Notes under the pieces: model-generated
Seen by the model: the letters and a program-made list of their open reading frames with translations, nothing else
Told to the model about the DNA's origin: nothing
Database searches by the model: none
Translations under genes and position numbers: made by a program
Shown here: piece after piece, positions 32,595-40,785 of the stretch
How positions within the stretch are numbered: the first letter of the stretch is position 1
Layout: each line of letters starts with the position of its first letter
NCBI RefSeq assembly: GCF_013044515.1
Contig: NZ_JABEPR010000002.1
Span: forward strand, 434,001 to 498,000
Direction: 5' to 3'
Source of the DNA: Sphingomonas sp. ID1715
GTDB taxonomy: Bacteria; Pseudomonadota; Alphaproteobacteria; Sphingomonadales; Sphingomonadaceae
DNA length: 64,000 nt

Positions 32595-34238
32595 ATGCGC
32601 AACCTCATTCCCCTTATCGCCCTGCTCTCCACCGCGGCCATCGCTCAGGCGCCGCAGTTCAGCACCGAACGGCTGACGCAGGATATCCGCACCCTCTCGT
32701 CCGACGAATTCGAAGGCCGCGGCCCCGCGACCGCCGGCGAGGAGAAGACGATCGCCTATATCTCCAAGACCATGGCCGAGGCCGGGCTGCAGCCCGCCGG
32801 CGATCTGGAGAACGGAAAGCGCAGCTGGTACCAGAAGGTGCCTTTGCTCCGCACCTCGATCCGCGGCGCCGATCCGAAGCTGGTGCTGACCGTCGCCGGC
32901 AAGCCGATGCCGATCACCCAGGGCGAGCAGATCTCCGTCCGCGCGCCGCTCACCGGCCAGAAGCACGTCACCATCAACAACGCGCCGCTCGTCTTCGTCG
33001 GCTATGGCGTCACCGCACCTGAACGGAAGTGGGACGATTTCAAAGGCCTGGACGTCAAGGGCAAGATGCTCGTCGTGCTCGTCAACGATCCGGATTTCGA
33101 GACCGGCCAAGGCGATTTCGGCGGCAAGGCCATGACCTATTACGGCCGCTGGACCTATAAATATGAGGAAGCCGCCAAGCGCGGCGCTGCCGGCGTGCTG
33201 ATCGTGCACGAGACCGCGCCCGCCTCCTATGGCTGGAACACGGTCAAGAACTCGAACACCAACACCATGTTCGACATCGTCCGCAAGGACCCGAAGGCCG
33301 CGCACACCCCGGTCGAAGCCTGGATCCAGCGCGACCAAGCGGTCGCCATCTTCAAGGCGTCGGGGCTCGACTTCGAAGCGGAGAAGCGGCGTGCACAGAC
33401 CCGCGGCTTCAAGCCGGTGCCGCTCAAGGCGACCTTCTCGGCCGATTACGACGTCGACGCCGAAGTCATCACCTCGCACAATGTCGCGGGCGTGCTACCC
33501 GGCAGCCAGCATCCGGACGAGGTGGTCGTCTTCTCCGGCCATTGGGACCATCTCGGCGTCGGCCAGCCCGATGCGCGCGGTGACCGCATCTATAATGGCG
33601 CGGTCGACAATGCGTCCGGCATCGCCGAGATGCTGGAGCTCGCCCGCGCCTTCGCCAACGGCCCCAAGACGAAGCGCTCCCTGCTGTTCCTCGCGGTCAC
33701 CGCCGAGGAGAAGGGGCTGCTCGGCTCGGAATATTATGCCGCCAACCCCCTCTACCCGCTGGCGAAGACCGTCGGCGTGATCAACACCGACAGTGCCGGC
33801 GTTGCCGGGCCGGCGCGAAACTTCAGCATCTCGGGTACGGCCCGGCTCGGCCTGCTCGACGAGCTGACCCGCATCGCCGCCACCCGGAACCGCAGCTTCA
33901 CGCCCGATCCGCATCCGGAATCGGGGGGCTTCTACCGCTCCGACCACTTTCCCTTCGCCAAGCGCGGCGTGCCCGCCATCTCGTTCGAAGCCGGCAACGA
34001 CCTGGTCGAGGGCGGCACCGCGCGCGGCGAAGAACTGGGCAAGGTTTATACCCGCGACCGCTACCACCAGCCCGCCGACGAATGGAGCGCGGACTGGAAC
34101 CTCACCGGCGTCACCGCCGACCTGGACCTGCTCCACGCGCTCGGCAGCCAGCTCGCCAACAGCCGCACCTGGCCGAACTGGAGCACCGACAGCGAGTTCC
34201 GCGCCGCCCGCGACAAGAGCGCGGCCGAGCGCCGGTAA
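32595..34238 (+). CDS. Secreted M28-family zinc peptidase
   Basis: The 547-residue protein has a signal peptide (MRNLIPLIALLSTAAIAQA). A protease-associated insert (about residues 120-260, LVFVGYGVTAPERKWDDFKG) splits the catalytic domain. Zinc ligands are visible in VVFSGHWDHLGV, GAVDNASGIAEML, TAEEKGLLGSEYY (Glu base and ligand), VINTDSAG and YRSDHFPFAKRG. It is an aminopeptidase-like enzyme of the periplasm or outside. ATG 32595 gives the signal peptide; a longer frame upstream is not convincing. A part of a palindromic repeat follows the stop. Confidence 0.92.
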   Translation: MRNLIPLIALLSTAAIAQAPQFSTERLTQDIRTLSSDEFEGRGPATAGEEKTIAYISKTMAEAGLQPAGDLENGKRSWYQKVPLLRTSIRGADPKLVLTVAGKPMPITQGEQISVRAPLTGQKHVTINNAPLVFVGYGVTAPERKWDDFKGLDVKGKMLVVLVNDPDFETGQGDFGGKAMTYYGRWTYKYEEAAKRGAAGVLIVHETAPASYGWNTVKNSNTNTMFDIVRKDPKAAHTPVEAWIQRDQAVAIFKASGLDFEAEKRRAQTRGFKPVPLKATFSADYDVDAEVITSHNVAGVLPGSQHPDEVVVFSGHWDHLGVGQPDARGDRIYNGAVDNASGIAEMLELARAFANGPKTKRSLLFLAVTAEEKGLLGSEYYAANPLYPLAKTVGVINTDSAGVAGPARNFSISGTARLGLLDELTRIAATRNRSFTPDPHPESGGFYRSDHFPFAKRGVPAISFEAGNDLVEGGTARGEELGKVYTRDRYHQPADEWSADWNLTGVTADLDLLHALGSQLANSRTWPNWSTDSEFRAARDKSAAERR

Positions 34239-34272
34239 GTCATCGCTCGTCCCGAGCGATTTGATGCTAGGC

Positions 34273-34359
34273 AAAAAAGTAAGGGCCCCGCTCCAGGGGT
34301 GGGGAGCGGGGCCCGGACTTTGGGTCGTCCTGGACGGCAAGGAGGGGTGGCCCTGCCGT
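34273..34359 (-). ncRNA. Candidate small RNA with anti-Shine-Dalgarno-like loop and terminator
   Basis: On the minus strand a hairpin at 34359-34334 carries a loop with CCCCTCCT, close to the 16S anti-Shine-Dalgarno sequence. A second hairpin with a perfect 12-bp stem follows (34314-34283, loop CCACCCCT), then a T-run (34278-34273), giving a rho-independent terminator. No gene lies between the M28 peptidase stop and the polyprenyl synthase stop. C-rich loops of this kind mark several alphaproteobacterial sRNA families. It may instead be only the terminator of the polyprenyl synthase gene 165 bp upstream. Confidence 0.5.
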
Positions 34360-34478
34360 GGTTCGGACAGCGGGGAAGGGGTGAACCGCGCTGTCGGGAT
34401 CAGTATATCGCGGCGAGCGGTCGCAAACCTATGTCGGCCATCACATGAATTTGTCGCAGTTTGTCGCAGGCGCCTCTG

Positions 34479-35495
34479 CTAGTAAGCTCTCGCGACGGCG
34501 AAGGCGACGGCTTCGGTCAGCGCCGCCTTGGCCGCGCTCGGGCCGAACCCGCCGAGCGCGTCGATCGCGCGCTGGCCATAATGACGGGCATGGGCGAGCG
34601 TATCGTCCAGCGCACCGGTGTCGCGCAGCAGGGCAGTGGCGCGCGCCAGATCCTCGTCGCCGATCCGGTGGCCCATCATCGCGTCGTGCCAGAACGCCTT
34701 CTCCTCGGCCGAGCCGCGGGCATAAGCGAGGATCACCGGCAGCGTGACCTTGCCGTCGCGGAAATCGTCGCCCACGCCCTTGCCCATCGTCGCCGCGTCA
34801 GACGCATAGTCGATCGCGTCGTCGACGAGTTGGAAGGCGATGCCCAGATTGCGGCCATAGGCGTCGAGCGCGAGCTCTTCCGCCTCCGGCCGCTCCGCCA
34901 CAACCGCGGCGATGCGGCAGGCGGCGGCGAACAGGGCTGCCGTCTTCGCGCCGATGATGGCGAGATAGCGCTCTTCGGTCGTGCCCACCTGGCGCTGGGC
35001 GGTCAGCTGGTTGACTTCCCCTTCCGCGATCACCGCCGAGGCGTTGGACAGGATGCGCAGCACCTTGAGGCTGCCATCCTCGACCATCAGTTCGAAGGAA
35101 CGGCTGAACAAAAAGTCGCCGACCAGCACGCTCGCCGGATTGCCCCAGATGATGTTGGCCGTGCGGCGGCCGCGCCGCAGGTCGGAGCCGTCGACGACAT
35201 CGTCATGCAGCAGGGTCGCGGTGTGGATGAACTCGACGGCGGCCGCGAGCTTGTGATGGCGGGTGCCGGGATAGTCGAGCAGCCTGGCGCACGCGAGCGT
35301 CAGCATCGGTCGCATCCGCTTGCCGCCGCCGGCGATCAGGTGCCCGGCCAGCTCCGGGATCAGCGGGATGTCGGACTGCATCCGGTCGAGAATGACGCTG
35401 TTCACCGCGTTCATGTCGTGTGCGACCAGGCGAACCATCGGGTCGAGCGACGGCGTCGCGGGCGCGCCGTCGATGCGGTGAAGAGTAGCGCTCAT
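34479..35495 (-). CDS. ispB: Polyprenyl diphosphate synthase (quinone side chain)
   Basis: The 338-residue enzyme makes the long isoprenoid chain for ubiquinone. The first Asp-rich motif is in LLHDDVVDGSDLRRG, the second in FQLVDDAIDYASDA, and the substrate motif in AGGGKRMRPMLTLA. The size and the long-chain type pattern before the first motif fit octaprenyl or decaprenyl synthase; the chain length cannot be fixed here. ATG 35495 (MSATLHRIDG) is the likely start; the frame opens 12 bases further up. It is divergent from the chorismate mutase gene. Confidence 0.93.
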   Translation of the reverse strand: MSATLHRIDGAPATPSLDPMVRLVAHDMNAVNSVILDRMQSDIPLIPELAGHLIAGGGKRMRPMLTLACARLLDYPGTRHHKLAAAVEFIHTATLLHDDVVDGSDLRRGRRTANIIWGNPASVLVGDFLFSRSFELMVEDGSLKVLRILSNASAVIAEGEVNQLTAQRQVGTTEERYLAIIGAKTAALFAAACRIAAVVAERPEAEELALDAYGRNLGIAFQLVDDAIDYASDAATMGKGVGDDFRDGKVTLPVILAYARGSAEEKAFWHDAMMGHRIGDEDLARATALLRDTGALDDTLAHARHYGQRAIDALGGFGPSAAKAALTEAVAFAVARAY

Positions 35496-35553
35496 GCGCG
35501 GTTGCATGTGGCGCGCACCCCGCCTTATGGCAAGGCTGCCGAACGGGGTGGCT

Positions 35554-35844
35554 ATGACGAACCAAGCTGACGACCGCCTGACGCGTTATCGCGAGAGCAT
35601 CGACAATATCGATGCCGCGCTGGTCTTCATGCTGGCCGAGCGGTTCAAGATCACGCAGGCGGTCGGCGCGTATAAGGCGGAGCATGGCCTGCCGCCGGCC
35701 GACCCCGGCCGCGAGGATCGCCAGATCGAACGGCTCCGCCGGCTTGCCCAGGAAGCCCGGCTCGATCCGGAATTCTCCGAGAAGTTTCTCCGCTTCATCA
35801 TCGACGAAGTGATCCGCCACCACGCTCGCATGCAGGAAGGCTGA
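35554..35844 (+). CDS. Chorismate mutase (AroQ type)
   Basis: The 96-residue protein is a monofunctional, all-helical AroQ chorismate mutase, which converts chorismate to prephenate for Phe and Tyr. RESIDNIDAALVFMLAERFK and AVGAYKAEHGLPPADPGRED are the conserved helices with the active-site Arg, Lys and Arg residues. ATG 35554 fits the family start. It precedes the MetX-like gene by nine bases and lies near the trpGDC genes, in line with a role in aromatic amino acid supply. Confidence 0.9.
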   Translation: MTNQADDRLTRYRESIDNIDAALVFMLAERFKITQAVGAYKAEHGLPPADPGREDRQIERLRRLAQEARLDPEFSEKFLRFIIDEVIRHHARMQEG

Positions 35845-35853
35845 CGCCACAAG

Positions 35854-36894
35854 ATGCTGAGTTTCGCGCTATCCCTGTTGCTGCAGGCCGCTCCGATCGC
35901 CGCCCCGCAGACGCCGCCCTCCCCTGCCTGGCCGACCAGGGAAGCCGACCTCACCCTGCGTGATTTCCGCTTCGCCAGCGGCGAGAGCCTGCCCGAGCTG
36001 CGGCTGCATTATGCGACGCTCGGCACGCCGCACCGGAACAAGGCCGGTGAGATCGACAACGCGGTGGTGGTGCTGCACGGCACCGGCGGCAGTGGCAAGC
36101 AGTTCCTCAGCCCGCAATTCGCGAACGAGCTGTACGGCCCCGGCCAGCCGCTCGACATCCGCCGCTATTTCATCATCATGCCGGACAATATCGGCCATGG
36201 CGCCTCGTCCAAGCCGAGCGACTGGATGCACGAGCGTTTCCCGCATTACGACTATGCCGACATGGTCGCGGCGCAGGCGAAGCTGCTCGATCATCTGGGT
36301 GTCAGGAAGCTGCGGCTGCTGTTCGGTACATCCATGGGCTGCATGCACGGCTTCGTCTGGGGCACGACCCATCCGGAGCGGATCCAGGCGATGATGCCGA
36401 TGGCGTGCCTGCCGGTCGAGATCGCGGGCCAGAACCGGATGTGGCGCAAGATGGCGATCGACGCGCTGCGCGACGATCCGGTCAAGGGCATGCGCACCGC
36501 CGCCGACCTGCTGCTGCTCGCCGGCCTCAACCCCGTCGCGACCCAGGCCGAGGCGCCGACGCGAGAGAAGGCTGAAGCTTTGCTCGCCACCCGCTTCGAC
36601 GCGACGATCAAGGGCCGCGACGCCGAAGACCTGATCTGGCAGCTCGACAGCTCGCGCACCTACAACCCGCAGCCTTTGCTCGAGCGGATGACGATGCCGG
36701 TCACCTGGATGAACTCGGCCGACGACTTCATCAACCCGCCCGGCCTCGGCATCGCCGAACGCGAGGCGAAGCGGCTGCCGAACGGCAAGTTCATCCTGAT
36801 CCCGCAAAGCGCCGAGACCAAGGGGCACGGCACCCACACCTGGGCGAAGTTCTGGAAGGGCGAGCTGGTGGAGCTGTTGAAGCGCTCGGAATAA
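35854..36894 (+). CDS. Exported alpha/beta hydrolase, homoserine O-acetyltransferase-like
   Basis: The 346-residue protein starts MLSFALSLLLQAAPIAAPQT, a likely signal peptide, then follows the MetX-like alpha/beta fold. The oxyanion segment is VVLHGTGGSGKQFL, the nucleophile Ser is in FGTSMGCMHGFVWG, the Asp is near MNSADDFINPPG, and the His is in KGHGTHTWAK. A leader peptide is unusual for MetX, so it is more likely an esterase or hydrolase than a methionine enzyme. It lies nine bases after chorismate mutase and is probably co-transcribed. The substrate is unknown. Confidence 0.78.
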   Translation: MLSFALSLLLQAAPIAAPQTPPSPAWPTREADLTLRDFRFASGESLPELRLHYATLGTPHRNKAGEIDNAVVVLHGTGGSGKQFLSPQFANELYGPGQPLDIRRYFIIMPDNIGHGASSKPSDWMHERFPHYDYADMVAAQAKLLDHLGVRKLRLLFGTSMGCMHGFVWGTTHPERIQAMMPMACLPVEIAGQNRMWRKMAIDALRDDPVKGMRTAADLLLLAGLNPVATQAEAPTREKAEALLATRFDATIKGRDAEDLIWQLDSSRTYNPQPLLERMTMPVTWMNSADDFINPPGLGIAEREAKRLPNGKFILIPQSAETKGHGTHTWAKFWKGELVELLKRSE

Positions 36895-36902
36895 CCCACC
36901 TT

Positions 36903-37010
36903 CGTCATCCCGAACTTGTTTCGGGACAAGGCGACCGTCACTCCAAGTTTTCGCTAACCCTCGCAGTGCCCGCTACCCCATCCTTGTCCCGAAACAAGTT
37001 CGGGATGACG
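36903..37010. repeat. Inverted repeat between hydrolase and trpG genes
   Basis: The arms are 29 bp: CGTCATCCCGAACTTGTTTC onward at 36903-36931, and its exact complement at 36982-37010. The arm sequence is itself partly palindromic. A single copy of one arm occurs at 39961-39989 beside the broken alcohol dehydrogenase gene. Confidence 0.85.
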
Positions 37011-37039
37011 GGGAAGGAGCTCGGGGCTAGAGCCGACCC

Positions 37040-37630
37040 ATGATCCTCGTCATCGACAATTACGACAGCTTCACCTGGAACCTGGTCCATTATCTGATGG
37101 AGCTGGGCGCCGAGGTGGAGGTGGTGCGCAATGACGCCATCTCGGCCGGCCAGGCCCTGTCGTCGGGCGCGGAGGCGTTCCTGATCTCGCCGGGACCGTG
37201 CACGCCGAATGAAGCCGGTGTGTCGCTGGAGCTGGTCGCAGCCGCTGCCGAGGCGAAGCGGCCGCTGCTCGGCGTGTGCCTGGGCCACCAGGCGATCGGC
37301 CAGCATTTCGGCGGTCAGGTCGTGCGCGGCGGGCTGATGCACGGCAAGACCTCGCCCGTGGAGCATGACGGCACCGGGCTGTTCGAGGGCCTGCCCTCTC
37401 CGTTCACCGCCACTCGTTATCACTCGCTGATCGTGCCCGAGGAAGGGCTGCCCGACGCGCTCCGCGTCAATGCCCGCGCGCCGGACGGCAGCGTGATGGG
37501 CTTCATGCACTGCAGCCTGCCGATCCACGGCGTGCAATTCCATCCCGAGAGCATCGCGACCGAGCATGGCCACGACATGCTCGCCAACTTCATGCGCCTG
37601 GCGGGCGTGAAGGTGATGGAGCGGGCGTGA
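37040..37630 (+). CDS. trpG: Anthranilate/aminodeoxychorismate synthase glutaminase subunit
   Basis: The 196-residue class I glutamine amidotransferase supplies ammonia for anthranilate (and possibly 4-amino-4-deoxychorismate). The nucleophile Cys is in [17 protein letters not shown], and the His and Glu are in [26 protein letters not shown] is the usual oxyanion loop. Its stop overlaps the start of trpD by four bases. The large subunit gene trpE is not in the window. Confidence 0.93.
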   Translation: MILVIDNYDSFTWNLVHYLMELGAEVEVVRNDAISAGQALSSGAEAFLISPGPCTPNEAGVSLELVAAAAEAKRPLLGVCLGHQAIGQHFGGQVVRGGLMHGKTSPVEHDGTGLFEGLPSPFTATRYHSLIVPEEGLPDALRVNARAPDGSVMGFMHCSLPIHGVQFHPESIATEHGHDMLANFMRLAGVKVMERA

Positions 37631-38625
37631 GCCGTCTCGCATTGCTGCCGGACGCGGCTTCGCCGCTCGACCACGCCACCGCCGAGCAGGCCTTTGCCGA
37701 CATGCTCGACGGGCGCTGCGATCCGGACGAGGTCGCGCGCTTCCTCACTGACATGGCGCTGCGCGACGAGACCAGCATCGAGATCGCCGCCTGCGCGCGG
37801 GCGATGCGCGCCCGCATGATCGAGGTGACGGCGCCCGCGGGCGCGATCGACGTCTGCGGCACCGGCGCTGACGGGCAGCACAGCCTCAACATCTCGACTG
37901 CCGTCGCGGTCGTCGTCGCCGCGCTCGGCGTGCCCGTCGCCAAACACGGCAACCGCGCTGCCTCGTCCAAGGCGGGCGCCGCGGACACCCTGGAAGCGCT
38001 CGGCCTCGACCTCGACATCGCGGCCGCGACCGCCGATCGCAGCCTGGCCGATATCGGCATCGCCTTCCTGTTCGCGCAGCAGCATCACCCCGCGCTGGCG
38101 GCGCTCGGCCCGATCCGGCGCAAGATCGGTCGCCGCACCGTGTTCAACCTGGTCGGGCCGATCTGCAACCCGGCGCGGGTGACGCGGCAGCTGATCGGCA
38201 TCGCCCGTCCCGACTTCATGCCGACCTATGCCGGCGCAATCGAATTGCTCGGCGTGGAGGCGGCGATGCTGGTCGCCGGCGACGAGCCGCTCGACGAACT
38301 GTCGATATCCGGACCGAGCACCATCGTGCGGATCGGCCGCTGCGGCGAAGGCACGCTGCGCATCTCCCCCTCCGAGGCAGGGCTGCCGAGCCATCCGCCC
38401 GAGGCGCTGCGCGGCGATGATGCCGTCTACAATGCCGCCGCGCTCCGCCGGCTGCTGCAGGGCGAGCAGGGTGCCTATCGCGACGCCGTGCTGCTCAACA
38501 GCGCTGCCGCACTGATGGTCGCCGGCCGGGTCGAGACCTTGGCCGAAGGCGTGGAGGAAGCGGGCGAGGCGCTCGACAACGGCCTTGCCAATGCCTTGCT
38601 GGATTGCTGGATTGCGTATCGCTGA
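37627..38625 (+). CDS. trpD: Anthranilate phosphoribosyltransferase
   Basis: The 332-residue enzyme joins anthranilate to PRPP, the second step of tryptophan synthesis. The PRPP loop is [17 protein letters not shown], and [20 protein letters not shown] binds anthranilate. The domain order and length are normal. The start is GTG 37627, overlapping trpG by four bases. An inverted repeat of 62 bp lies between trpD and trpC, so these two are not as tightly spaced as trpG-trpD. Confidence 0.95.
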   Translation: MSRLALLPDAASPLDHATAEQAFADMLDGRCDPDEVARFLTDMALRDETSIEIAACARAMRARMIEVTAPAGAIDVCGTGADGQHSLNISTAVAVVVAALGVPVAKHGNRAASSKAGAADTLEALGLDLDIAAATADRSLADIGIAFLFAQQHHPALAALGPIRRKIGRRTVFNLVGPICNPARVTRQLIGIARPDFMPTYAGAIELLGVEAAMLVAGDEPLDELSISGPSTIVRIGRCGEGTLRISPSEAGLPSHPPEALRGDDAVYNAAALRRLLQGEQGAYRDAVLLNSAAALMVAGRVETLAEGVEEAGEALDNGLANALLDCWIAYR

Positions 38626-38633
38626 CCTTCCCC

Positions 38634-38695
38634 GCTCCGTTCGTATCGAGCGAAGTCGAGATACGCGCTTCTCGACTTCGCTCGAAGCGAGCGGA
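38634..38695. repeat. Palindromic repeat between trpD and trpC
   Basis: It begins GCTCCGTTCGTATCGAGCGA and continues as an inverted repeat (CTTCTCGACTTCGCTCGAAG). The first 30 or so bases match the element inserted in g10 (445-580), so both belong to one family. Confidence 0.75.
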
Positions 38696-38709
38696 TAAGG
38701 GGGAAGGCG

Positions 38710-39489
38710 ATGAACAAGCTCCAGGAAATCTGTGCCCACAAGCGCGCGGAGGTCGCGGACCGCAAGCGCAGCACGAGCCAAGCTGATCAAAATGCCCGCG
38801 TTCTTGCACAATCACCTCCGCGCGGCTTCCGGCGCGCGCTCGACGAGGCGCCCGGCTTCGGCCTCATCGCCGAGATCAAGAAGGCCAGCCCGTCCAAGGG
38901 CCTGATCCGGGCCGACTTCGATCCGCCCGCCCATGCGCGCGCCTATGAAGCCGGCGGTGCCGCCTGCCTGTCGGTACTGACTGACGAACGCTATTTTCAG
39001 GGCGCGGACGACTATCTCGTTGCCGCGCGAGCCGCCTGTGCGCTGCCGGTGCTGCGCAAGGACTTCATGGTCGATCCGTGGCAGGTGGCCGAGGCCCGCG
39101 CGCTCGGCGCCGACGCGATCCTGATCATCGCCGCCGCTCTCTCCGACGACCAGATGGCCGAGATCGAGGCGGCTGCGGTCGAGCACGGCATGGACGCGCT
39201 GATCGAAGTGCATGACGCGGACGAACTCGACCGCGCCCTCCGGCTCCGCTCCCGCCTGATCGGCGTGAACAATCGCGACCTGCGCGACTTCTCGGTCGAT
39301 TTCGCCCGTACCTATGAGCTGGTGGGCCGCGCCCCGCCGGGCTGCACCTTCGTCGCCGAGAGCGGGCTGACCAGCCATGCCGACCTGGCCGAAATGGCGG
39401 AGCATGGCGTGCGCTGCTTCCTCGTCGGCGAAGCGCTGATGCGCCAGGCGGATGTGGAGGCGGCGACGCGCGCGCTGCTCGGCCGATGA
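38710..39489 (+). CDS. trpC: Indole-3-glycerol phosphate synthase
   Basis: The 259-residue TIM-barrel enzyme closes the indole ring. Catalytic Lys is in [15 protein letters not shown], another Lys in [13 protein letters not shown], and Glu in [29 protein letters not shown] is a family signature. It follows trpD after the 62-bp repeat and its stop overlaps the start of moaC by four bases. Normal length. Confidence 0.95.
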   Translation: MNKLQEICAHKRAEVADRKRSTSQADQNARVLAQSPPRGFRRALDEAPGFGLIAEIKKASPSKGLIRADFDPPAHARAYEAGGAACLSVLTDERYFQGADDYLVAARAACALPVLRKDFMVDPWQVAEARALGADAILIIAAALSDDQMAEIEAAAVEHGMDALIEVHDADELDRALRLRSRLIGVNNRDLRDFSVDFARTYELVGRAPPGCTFVAESGLTSHADLAEMAEHGVRCFLVGEALMRQADVEAATRALLGR

Positions 39490-39953
39490 GCAAGCTCACG
39501 CACCTCGACGAAGCGGGCGCGGCGCACATGGTCGATGTCGCCGGCAAGCCCGTCACCGCACGCGAAGCGGTCGCCACCGGCCGCATCCGGATGAGCGCCG
39601 AGGCGCTGGAGGCGATCCGCTCGGGGTCGATCAAGAAGGGCGATGCGCTCGCTGTCGCCCGCGTCGCCGGCATTATGGCGGCGAAACGCACCAGCGACCT
39701 CATTCCCCTCTGCCACCCGCTGCCGATTACCCGTGCCGCGGTCGACTTTGCGTTCGAGGCGGATGCGGTTGCGGTCACCGCCACGGTCGGGGTCCAGGGG
39801 CAGACCGGCGTTGAAATGGAAGCTCTCACCGCCGCTTCCGTCGCCCTGCTGACGCTCTACGACATGGCCAAGGCGCTCGACAAAGCGATGGTGATCGAGG
39901 CCGTGCGCCTAGTCAGCAAAACGGGTGGCAAATCGGGTGACTGGCGGGCGTAA
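39486..39953 (+). CDS. moaC: Cyclic pyranopterin monophosphate synthase (molybdenum cofactor)
   Basis: The 155-residue protein forms cyclic pyranopterin monophosphate, the first stable intermediate of molybdenum cofactor synthesis. Motifs: [32 protein letters not shown] with active-site residues, and [20 protein letters not shown]. It is translationally coupled to trpC (ATGA overlap). In related genomes moaC is usually followed by moeA and lexA; here it is followed by a repeat and a decayed alcohol dehydrogenase gene. Confidence 0.95.
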   Translation: MSKLTHLDEAGAAHMVDVAGKPVTAREAVATGRIRMSAEALEAIRSGSIKKGDALAVARVAGIMAAKRTSDLIPLCHPLPITRAAVDFAFEADAVAVTATVGVQGQTGVEMEALTAASVALLTLYDMAKALDKAMVIEAVRLVSKTGGKSGDWRA

Positions 39954-39960
39954 CCGCTTT

Positions 39961-39989
39961 CGTCATCCCGAACTTGTTTCGGGACAAGG
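39961..39989. repeat. Single arm of the inverted repeat seen at 36903-37010
   Basis: The 29-bp sequence starting CGTCATCCCGAACTTGTTTC is identical to one arm of the 36903-37010 element, but the second arm is missing. It marks the 3' boundary of the broken alcohol dehydrogenase gene. Confidence 0.8.
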
Positions 39990-40780
39990 CTTCCGCTGCG
40001 GCCGGACGGCAGTTGCAGATCATCTCGCGCAGCACCTGCCCGCGATCATTCTCGAGCAAAGTGAACTGCTTGAAGCGATCGAGGATCGTGTCCGGCTGGC
40101 CCAGGCAGACATGGTGTTCGAAGCTGACCGCGTCGATGCACTTGTGCGCGCCTTCGCCACCGGTGAGTTCGGTCAGCCGCTCGGTCAAGCTCTCCTTCTC
40201 GAAGTCGATCGTGATCGCACCGGCGGCTTCCGCCATCGAGAGTCGCTCCGGCAGGAAATCGATCGCAATGATTTTCTCCGCGCCAAGAAGAATGGCGCTG
40301 CGGATGGTCATCTGCCCGACGGGGCCGCAGCCCCAGATCGCAACAGTGTCGCCGGGCTGGATGTCGGCCTGCATAGCCGCGTGCCAGCCGGTCGGTAGAA
40401 TGTCGCTGAGGAACAGCAGCTTCTCGTCCGGAATTCCGTTCGGCACCTTGATGTACGTCGCGTCCGCGAAGGGTACGCGCAGATATTCGGCCTGCCCACC
40501 CGCATAGCCGCCTGTCAGGTGGCTATAGCCGAACAGCCCGGCCGTTGAATGACCGAAGACCTTTTCGGCCAATCCTTTTTCCGATTGGAGCGCTGGCAGA
40601 CGGAGAAATTGCCGCGTTTGCACTGGTCGCACTCGCCGCAGATGATCGTGAAGGGGATGACGACGCGGTCGCGTATGCTGAGATTGCCGCGCGCCTTGGC
40701 CTCGGGGCCAAGATCGACCACCTCGCCCATCGTCTCATGGCCCATGACATCGACCGGCAGCATCGCCGGGATGATCTAAG
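39990..40780 (-). pseudogene. Remnant of a zinc-dependent alcohol dehydrogenase
   Basis: The minus strand carries recognisable pieces of a zinc-type alcohol dehydrogenase: MGHETMGEVVDLGPEAKARG and CGECDQCKRGNFSVCQRSN (structural zinc) in one frame. HSTAGLFGYSHLTGGYAGGQ and VAIWGCGPVGQMTIRSAILL (cofactor-binding) follow in another. A frameshift lies at about 40580-40610. The first 50-60 residues, with catalytic-zinc ligands, are absent, and the C-terminus is cut by the repeat at 39961. It cannot make an active enzyme. Its lost 5' end abuts that of the regulator pseudogene at 40786. Confidence 0.85.
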
Positions 40781-40785
40781 CGTTC

